Shown one piece after another: positions 7,481 to 11,756 of a stretch of 11,756 nt of DNA. This DNA comes from JBJXHB01 sp046160725 (GTDB taxonomy: Bacteria > Pseudomonadota > Gammaproteobacteria > Burkholderiales > Burkholderiaceae_C). Numbering within the stretch: position 1 is the first letter of the stretch; each line of letters begins with the position of its first letter. The notes beneath the pieces were generated by a model. That model was not told where the DNA came from. It made no database searches and saw nothing but the letters and a program-made list of their open reading frames with translations. Location of the stretch: contig JBJXHB010000420.1 of NCBI GenBank assembly GCA_046160725.1, positions 1 through 11,756 of the forward strand. The letters run 5' to 3'. The position numbers and the translations under genes were made by a program.

Positions 7481-8400
7481 CGGCAACAGACGCGGTTGGG
7501 TCGCAACGTTGCGGGCTGGTAGCCATCGTCGGCCGGCCGAACGTCGGCAAGTCCACGCTGCTGAACGCCCTGGTCGGGCAGAAGATCAGCATCACATCGC
7601 GCAAGGCACAGACCACCCGGCACCGCATCACGGGCCTGCGCGTCGATGGTGACAGCCAGTTTGCCTTCGTCGACACGCCCGGATTCCAGACCGAGAACAC
7701 CGGCCGCGGCCGTGGCGTGCTCAACCGCAGCTTGAACCGCACCGTGCGCGGTGTGTTGTCCGAAGTCGATGTGGTGGTCTTCATGGTCGAGGCCGGTCGC
7801 TTCGGCCCCGATGACAGCCGCGTACTGGCCCTGCTGCCGGATGACAAGCCGGTGGTACTGGTGGCCAACAAGCTGGACACCGTGCGGCGACGCGCCGACC
7901 TTTTGCCTTGGCTGCAAGGGTTGTCCCAGCACCGCGTCTTCACCGAGTACATGCCGATGTCGGCGCAGCAGCCAGCCGACGTGCAGCGCTTGCTTGATGT
8001 GCTGAGGCCGCACATGCCGCAGCAGCCCTGGGCCTGGGACCCCGACGCCCTGACCGATCGCAGCGACCGCTTTCTGGCCGCTGAGATCGTGCGCGAGAAG
8101 CTGTTCAGACTGACCGGCGACGAACTGCCCTACACCAGCACAGTCGTGATCGACCAGTTCGAGGGCGATGGCGACGATGGCCGGGCCCGTCGCATCGCCG
8201 CCACCATCGTGGTCGAGCGCGACTCCCACAAGGGCATGGTGATCGGCGAAGGAGGCGAGCGCCTGAAGCGCATCGGCACCGAGGCGCGCGTGGAGCTGGA
8301 GCGGCTGTGGGGCGGCAAGGTGTTTCTGGAGCTGTGGGTCAAGGTGCAGGCCGGCTGGGCCGGCAGCGCGGAGCGGCTGCGCGCCTACGGCTATGACTGA
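7477..8400 (+). CDS. era: GTPase Era (30S ribosome assembly)
   Basis: A 307-residue GTPase that binds the 3' end of 16S rRNA and promotes 30S subunit maturation. G1 is GRPNVGKST at 19-27, G3 DTPGF at 66-70, G4 NKLD at 131-134, and the G5 position has MSAQ at 161-164. Switch I is ITSRKAQTTRHRITG. The C-terminal KH domain has the GEGG loop at 257-260 (VIGEGGERLKRIGTEAR). The start is placed at ATG 7477, inside the rnc stop. The longer open frame from 7345 adds 44 low-complexity residues that are an rnc shadow, and Era proteins begin just before the P-loop. The end overlaps recO by 8 nt. Confidence 0.96.
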   Translation: MTATDAVGSQRCGLVAIVGRPNVGKSTLLNALVGQKISITSRKAQTTRHRITGLRVDGDSQFAFVDTPGFQTENTGRGRGVLNRSLNRTVRGVLSEVDVVVFMVEAGRFGPDDSRVLALLPDDKPVVLVANKLDTVRRRADLLPWLQGLSQHRVFTEYMPMSAQQPADVQRLLDVLRPHMPQQPWAWDPDALTDRSDRFLAAEIVREKLFRLTGDELPYTSTVVIDQFEGDGDDGRARRIAATIVVERDSHKGMVIGEGGERLKRIGTEARVELERLWGGKVFLELWVKVQAGWAGSAERLRAYGYD

Positions 8401-9202
8401 GCGCCGGACCCAGGGTGTGCAGCCTGCCTGGCTGTTGCACCGTTGGGACTGGAGCGAGACCAGCCTGGTGCTGGAGCTGTTCACCCGCAGCCTGGGGCGA
8501 GTGGCGGTGGTGGCCAAAGGCGCCCAGCGGCCGTACTCCCAACTCAGAAGCGTGCTGCTGCCGTTCCAGCGTCTGAACGTGGTGTTGACGCGCCCAGCAG
8601 GCGAGGCCACCGAGCTGCACAACCTGCGCACGGCCGAATGGGCCGGTCAGTCCGCCATGATCGGCGCGCGTGCGCTGTTTCCGGCGTTTTATCTCAACGA
8701 GCTGCTGATGCGCCTGCTGGGTCGACATGATGCGCACCAGGCCTTGTTCGACGCCTATGGCGTCGCGGTGACGACGCTGGCACAGGCCGACGGCGACGAC
8801 GCGCTGACCGCAGCCGCACTGCGGGCCTTCGAGCTGGTGCTGCTGCACGAAACCGGTGTGCTGCCGCAGCTGGATTGCGTCACCCACACGCAGCAGCCGG
8901 TCCGACCGGACGGCCGCTACACGCTGCGACCGGATGGCGGACTGGTGGCCGCCGGCGCCGACGCGCTGGCCCTGTCTGGCACCGATCTGCTGCAGTTGCA
9001 GGCGGCTCTGGTTGCATCCCTTCAGGCACCCGCCGACATCCAGGCGGCCCAGGCGCTTTGCCAGGCCACCGGCCAGGCCGCGTCCGGGCTGCGGCCGCAG
9101 CTGAGGACGCTGCTTGCCTATCATCTCGGTCCTCAACCCTTGCGCACCCGGCAGGCCTTGCACGACGTGCAGCGGCTGCTGGATGTCCGCACCACGCCAT
9201 GA
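8393..9202 (+). CDS. recO: DNA repair protein RecO
   Basis: A 269-residue RecF-pathway mediator that anneals single strands and helps load RecA on SSB-coated DNA. The N-terminal OB fold, about residues 10-85, is recognisable from WSETSLVLELFTRSLGRVAV and VAKGAQRP. The helical C-terminal domain contains FYLNELLMRLL and FELVLLHETGVLPQLD, both typical of RecO. Only scattered cysteines occur in the second half (LDCVTH, QALCQA), so there is no zinc-finger cluster. Length is slightly above E. coli RecO (242). The start ATG 8393 lies within the era stop (ATGACTGA) and the end overlaps pdxJ by 4 nt, so it should be translated by coupling. Confidence 0.92.
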   Translation: MTERRTQGVQPAWLLHRWDWSETSLVLELFTRSLGRVAVVAKGAQRPYSQLRSVLLPFQRLNVVLTRPAGEATELHNLRTAEWAGQSAMIGARALFPAFYLNELLMRLLGRHDAHQALFDAYGVAVTTLAQADGDDALTAAALRAFELVLLHETGVLPQLDCVTHTQQPVRPDGRYTLRPDGGLVAAGADALALSGTDLLQLQAALVASLQAPADIQAAQALCQATGQAASGLRPQLRTLLAYHLGPQPLRTRQALHDVQRLLDVRTTP

Positions 9203-9987
9203 CACCGCTGCCCGAAGCCACTGCTCCCTTGGGCCACACCGCCCTGTCGGTCAATGTCAACAAGATCGCGTTGCTGCGAAACACACGGCATATCGGCATT
9301 CCGGACGTGGTCGGGCTGTCGCGCCTGGCGCTGCAGGCCGGCGCCCAGGGCATCACCGTGCACCCCCGCCCCGATCAGCGGCATATCCGACCGCATGATG
9401 TCCAGGACCTGGCGGCGATGCTGCGCCAGTGGCCGCAGGTGGAGTTCAACATCGAGGGCAACCCGTTCCACAACCTGATGCCGCTGGTGCGCGAGCTGCG
9501 GCCGCATCAGGTGACCTTTGTGCCGGACAGCGAAGACCAATTCACCTCGGACCATGGCTGGCGCTTTCCGCAAGACCTGGAGAAGTTGCGGCCTTTGGTG
9601 CGCGAGTCCCGTGAGCTCGGGGTGCGCGTCAGCCTGTTCATGGACCCGCTGCCGCAGGCCATGGCCGATGTGCGGGCCACCGGCGCGGACCGCATCGAGC
9701 TGTACACCGAGGGCTATGCGCGGGACCACGGCACGGCCGGGCATCCCGCCACGCTTCAACGCTATGCCGACACGGCCCGCGCCGCAGCGGCATGCGGCCT
9801 AGGGGTGAACGCCGGGCATGACTTGAGCCTTGTCAACCTCACCGACTTCCTGCGCGCCGTGCCTGGTGTGCAAGAGGTGTCGATCGGCCATGCACTGGTG
9901 GCCGATGCACTCGAGCTCGGCCTGGCCGAGACGGTGCGGGCATACCAGCGCTGTATCCAGCGCGCCTATGCGGCCACGATGACGTGA
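9199..9987 (+). CDS. pdxJ: Pyridoxine 5'-phosphate synthase PdxJ
   Basis: A 262-residue cytosolic TIM-barrel enzyme that condenses 1-deoxy-D-xylulose 5-phosphate with 3-amino-2-oxopropyl phosphate in the DXP-dependent vitamin B6 pathway. Family motifs are present in order: LSVNVNKIALLRNTR (14-30), ITVHPRPDQRHI with His55, VEFNIEGNP with Glu86, IELYTEGYA (166-174) and LGVNAGHDL with His207. These correspond to the His, Glu and His active-site residues of the family. Some relatives begin directly at LSVN; this protein has a 13-residue extension. The start ATG 9199 overlaps the recO stop (ATGA). The open frame extends to 8875, but that portion is a recO shadow. pdxJ-acpS adjacency is conserved in many proteobacteria. 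Confidence 0.96.
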   Translation: MTPLPEATAPLGHTALSVNVNKIALLRNTRHIGIPDVVGLSRLALQAGAQGITVHPRPDQRHIRPHDVQDLAAMLRQWPQVEFNIEGNPFHNLMPLVRELRPHQVTFVPDSEDQFTSDHGWRFPQDLEKLRPLVRESRELGVRVSLFMDPLPQAMADVRATGADRIELYTEGYARDHGTAGHPATLQRYADTARAAAACGLGVNAGHDLSLVNLTDFLRAVPGVQEVSIGHALVADALELGLAETVRAYQRCIQRAYAATMT

Positions 9988-10385
9988 TCGTCGGCATCGG
10001 CACCGACATCTGCGACATTCGCCGCATCGCGTCCACCTTGGAGCGCCGCGGCGACCGCTTTGCCGAGCGCGTCCTGGGGCCCGGCGAGATCGAGGTCTAT
10101 CGTGCCCGGAGCCTGCGCTGGCCACAGCGCGGCGTCTCCTACCTGGCCACCCGCTTTTCCGCCAAGGAGGCCTTCTCCAAGGCCATCGGTCTGGGCATGC
10201 GCCAACCCATGACCTGGCGCGCCTGCGAAATCCTCAACCAGCCGGGTGGGCGGCCGGGCATACGCCTGCACGGCCGCCTGGCCGATTGGTTCGAGGCCCG
10301 ACAATGGGTCGCCCAGGTCAGCATCAGTGACGAGGGCGACTATGCGGTGGCCTTCGTCACCGTCGAGCAAGGCAGGACACCATGA
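9984..10385 (+). CDS. acpS: Holo-[acyl-carrier-protein] synthase AcpS
   Basis: A 133-residue phosphopantetheinyl transferase that moves 4'-phosphopantetheine from CoA to the serine of acyl carrier protein, enabling fatty acid synthesis. The N-terminal motif IVGIGTDICDI carries magnesium-binding Asp8, and the second motif RFSAKEAFSKA carries Glu62. Length is typical (120-135). The start is GTG 9984, overlapping the pdxJ stop as GTGA. No in-frame ATG precedes it within the non-pdxJ space, and the motif begins two residues later, so the GTG is well supported. The stop overlaps the nagZ ATG by 4 nt. Confidence 0.95.
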   Translation: MIVGIGTDICDIRRIASTLERRGDRFAERVLGPGEIEVYRARSLRWPQRGVSYLATRFSAKEAFSKAIGLGMRQPMTWRACEILNQPGGRPGIRLHGRLADWFEARQWVAQVSISDEGDYAVAFVTVEQGRTP

Positions 10386-11440
10386 GTATGCAATCCCCAG
10401 TCGTGCTGGACATCGCCGGCACCCAGCTCACCGCGGCAGACCGCCGGCGGTTGTCGCATCCTTTGACCGGCGGCTTGATCCTGTTCGCCCGCAACTGGGA
10501 GGACCGGCTTCAGCTGGTGTCGCTGCTCTCAGAAGCCAAGACCTTGCGGCCCGACCTGCTGGTCTGTGTCGACCATGAGGGCGGCCGGGTCCAGCGCTTT
10601 CGCACCGATGGCTTCACGCCGATACCGGCCATGCGCAGCCTCGGGCAGCACTGGATGCGCAACCCGATGACGGCCACGGACGCCGCCACCGCCTGTGGCT
10701 ATGTGATGGGTGCCGAGCTGCGCGCCTGCGGCGTGGACCTGAGTTTTGCGCCGGTGCTGGACCTGGACCATGGCGGCTCCAGCGTGATCGGCGACCGGGC
10801 CTTCCATCGCGATGCACGGGTGGCAGCGCTGCTGGCCAAGAGCGTGATGCAGGGTCTGCGGCAGGCCGGCATGGCCAATTGCGGCAAGCACTTTCCGGGG
10901 CATGGTTTCGTCAAGGCCGACAGCCATGTCGACACGCCGGTGGACCGTCGGTCGCGCCGGGTCCTGCTGGCCGACGATGCCGCGCCCTATGGCTGGCTGT
11001 CCACGTCCTTGTCCAGCGTCATGCCGGCGCACGTGGTTTATCCGCGCGTTGATGCACGGCCGGCTGGCTTCTCGCGCCTGTGGTTGCACGACATCCTGCG
11101 CGCACAGATGGGCTTCACCGGCGCCGTGTTCAGCGACGACCTGAGCATGGCCGGCGCGCGGCAGCTGGATGGCCGCGAGGTCAGCTACACCGCGGCAGCG
11201 GTCCAGGCCCTGGGTGCCGGTTGCGACATGGTGCTGCTGTGCAACCAGAGCGTCGATGGCGGCGAGGCCGTGGACGACCTGCTGCAGGGCCTGCACGACG
11301 CGGCTGAGGCCGGCGACTGGCATCCGGATGCCCAGGCCGACCAGCGCCGGCTGGCCCTGCTGCCGACCGAGCCGCCGGTGCCCTGGGACGAGCTGATGCA
11401 CCGCGCGGCCTACCGCCACGCGCTGGACCTGATCAGCTGA
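10382..11440 (+). CDS. nagZ: Beta-N-acetylhexosaminidase NagZ (GH3, peptidoglycan recycling)
   Basis: A 352-residue cytosolic glycoside hydrolase of family 3 that removes N-acetylglucosamine from GlcNAc-anhydromuropeptides during cell-wall recycling. In bacteria with inducible AmpC its product feeds the inducer signal. Visible motifs are GGLILFARNW (30-39), VDHEGGRVQRF (63-73), KHFPGHG (169-175), DSHVDTP with the Asp180/His182 acid-base dyad, and FSDDLSMAGA, with Asp252 the likely nucleophile. AGGA lies a few bases before ATG 10382, within acpS, so it has its own ribosome binding site in addition to the ATGA overlap. It is the last gene of the coupled chain; no strong terminator follows before the tRNA genes. 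Confidence 0.95.
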   Translation: MSMQSPVVLDIAGTQLTAADRRRLSHPLTGGLILFARNWEDRLQLVSLLSEAKTLRPDLLVCVDHEGGRVQRFRTDGFTPIPAMRSLGQHWMRNPMTATDAATACGYVMGAELRACGVDLSFAPVLDLDHGGSSVIGDRAFHRDARVAALLAKSVMQGLRQAGMANCGKHFPGHGFVKADSHVDTPVDRRSRRVLLADDAAPYGWLSTSLSSVMPAHVVYPRVDARPAGFSRLWLHDILRAQMGFTGAVFSDDLSMAGARQLDGREVSYTAAAVQALGAGCDMVLLCNQSVDGGEAVDDLLQGLHDAAEAGDWHPDAQADQRRLALLPTEPPVPWDELMHRAAYRHALDLIS

Positions 11441-11512
11441 CCCACCGGCTGCGCTGCGGCCGAAGGTGAGCCGCAACGGGTTCGCCACAGGATCTAGGCG
11501 CTTGTGCACTGC

Positions 11513-11518
11513 TAGAAT
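11513..11518 (+). promoter_or_regulatory. Probable -10 box of the tRNA-Lys operon
   Basis: TAGAAT matches TATAAT at 5 of 6 positions and lies 19 nt before the first tRNA, inside the 96-nt nagZ-tRNA gap. No good -35 is visible at 16-18 nt upstream. A short leader of about 12 nt would be removed by RNase P. Read-through from nagZ is possible. Confidence 0.4.
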
Positions 11519-11536
11519 GTTGGGCTCTACCCTATT

Positions 11537-11612
11537 GGGTCGTTAGCTCAGTCGGTAGAGCAGCGGACTTTTAATCCGTTGGTCGCAGGTTCGAATCCTG
11601 CACGACCCACCA
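11537..11612 (+). tRNA. tRNA-Lys, anticodon UUU (TTT)
   Basis: 76 nt with an encoded CCA. Acceptor stem GGGTCGT/ACGACCC (7 perfect pairs), D arm GCTC/GAGC, anticodon stem GCGGA/TCCGT with loop CTTTTAA (anticodon at 11570-11572), T arm GCAGG/CCTGC with loop TTCGAAT, discriminator A. It decodes AAA and, by wobble, AAG. Confidence 0.97.
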
Positions 11613-11629
11613 CCGGATCCACCATCCGG
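11613..11629 (+). repeat. Hairpin between the two tRNA genes
   Basis: CCGGAT (11613-11618) and ATCCGG (11624-11629) form a 6-bp stem with loop CCACC directly after the CCA end of the first tRNA. No T-run follows. It may guide 3' processing of the upstream tRNA from a shared precursor; this is inference. Confidence 0.4.
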
Positions 11630-11650
11630 CCAAAACATACAGCAAGGCAG

Positions 11651-11726
11651 GGGCTCTTAGCTCAGTTGGTAGAGCAGCGGACTCTTAATCCGTTGGTCGC
11701 AGGTTCGAATCCTGCAGGGCCCACCA
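11651..11726 (+). tRNA. tRNA-Lys, anticodon CUU (CTT)
   Basis: 76 nt with an encoded CCA. Acceptor stem GGGCTCT/AGGGCCC (one G-U pair), anticodon loop CTCTTAA with anticodon CTT at 11684-11686, and T arm identical to the first tRNA. It decodes AAG. It differs from its neighbour in the acceptor stem, one D-loop base and the wobble base, which indicates duplication and divergence. It begins 38 nt after the first tRNA, so the two are probably cotranscribed. Confidence 0.97.
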
Positions 11727-11738
11727 AGTCAAACGGCC

Positions 11739-11756
11739 GGCCCGCGTCAGCGGGCC
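11739..11756 (+). terminator. GC-rich hairpin after the tRNAs, probable terminator cut by the window edge
   Basis: GGCCCGC (11739-11745), loop GTCA, GCGGGCC (11750-11756): seven perfect G/C pairs starting 12 nt after the second tRNA. The window ends at the last stem base, so the T-run needed for a firm call cannot be seen. Confidence 0.6.

Noticed and set aside
11455..11475. TGCGGC/GCCGCA hairpin after nagZ as an operon terminator
   Set aside because: The stem is short with a 9-nt loop and no T-run follows; read-through into the tRNAs cannot be excluded.

Overview
The window is a GC-rich chromosomal segment carrying a conserved housekeeping block. Gene order is rseA (3' part)-rseB-mucD/degP, a 618-bp non-coding gap, lepA-lepB-DUF4845-rnc-era-recO-pdxJ-acpS-nagZ, then two tRNA-Lys genes. 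All protein genes lie on the + strand. The order, and the wording of LepB, Era and NagZ (for example the NagZ segments GGLILFARNW and VDHEGGRVQRFRTDGF), point to a betaproteobacterium, most likely in Burkholderiales. This is recognition from memory, not a search result. I see no insertion sequence, prophage, CRISPR array or toxin-antitoxin pair.

Region 1 (1-2908) is the envelope-stress module. It holds the membrane and periplasmic half of the anti-sigma factor RseA, the periplasmic sensor RseB, and a DegP/MucD-type periplasmic serine protease with an intact His-Asp-Ser triad and two PDZ domains. The sigma factor gene itself would lie just left of the window.

Region 2 (2909-3526) has no convincing protein gene and is the least ordinary part. 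A stretch of about 110 bp with hand-counted GC of 43% carries a tandem TGTTGATAA repeat (DnaA-box-like on the other strand) and three copies of GATTCGA at 27/28-bp spacing. It is followed by a TACAAT -10-like box, an 8-bp perfect hairpin and a textbook intrinsic terminator with eight T's. Together the last three look like a small RNA gene of about 68 nt. A further 8-bp perfect inverted repeat lies in the lepA leader.

Region 3 (3527-11440) encodes elongation factor 4 (LepA), signal peptidase I (LepB), a small pilin-like DUF4845 membrane protein, RNase III, Era, RecO, PdxJ, holo-ACP synthase and NagZ. From rnc to nagZ every gene overlaps the next by 4 or 8 nt, so six genes of unrelated function appear translationally coupled in one operon.

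Region 4 (11441-11756) has a -10-like box, tRNA-Lys(UUU), a short inter-tRNA hairpin, tRNA-Lys(CUU) and a GC-rich hairpin at the window edge that is probably their terminator.

I did not find a convincing new multi-gene system. The best candidate for something undescribed is the structured non-coding stretch between mucD and lepA.
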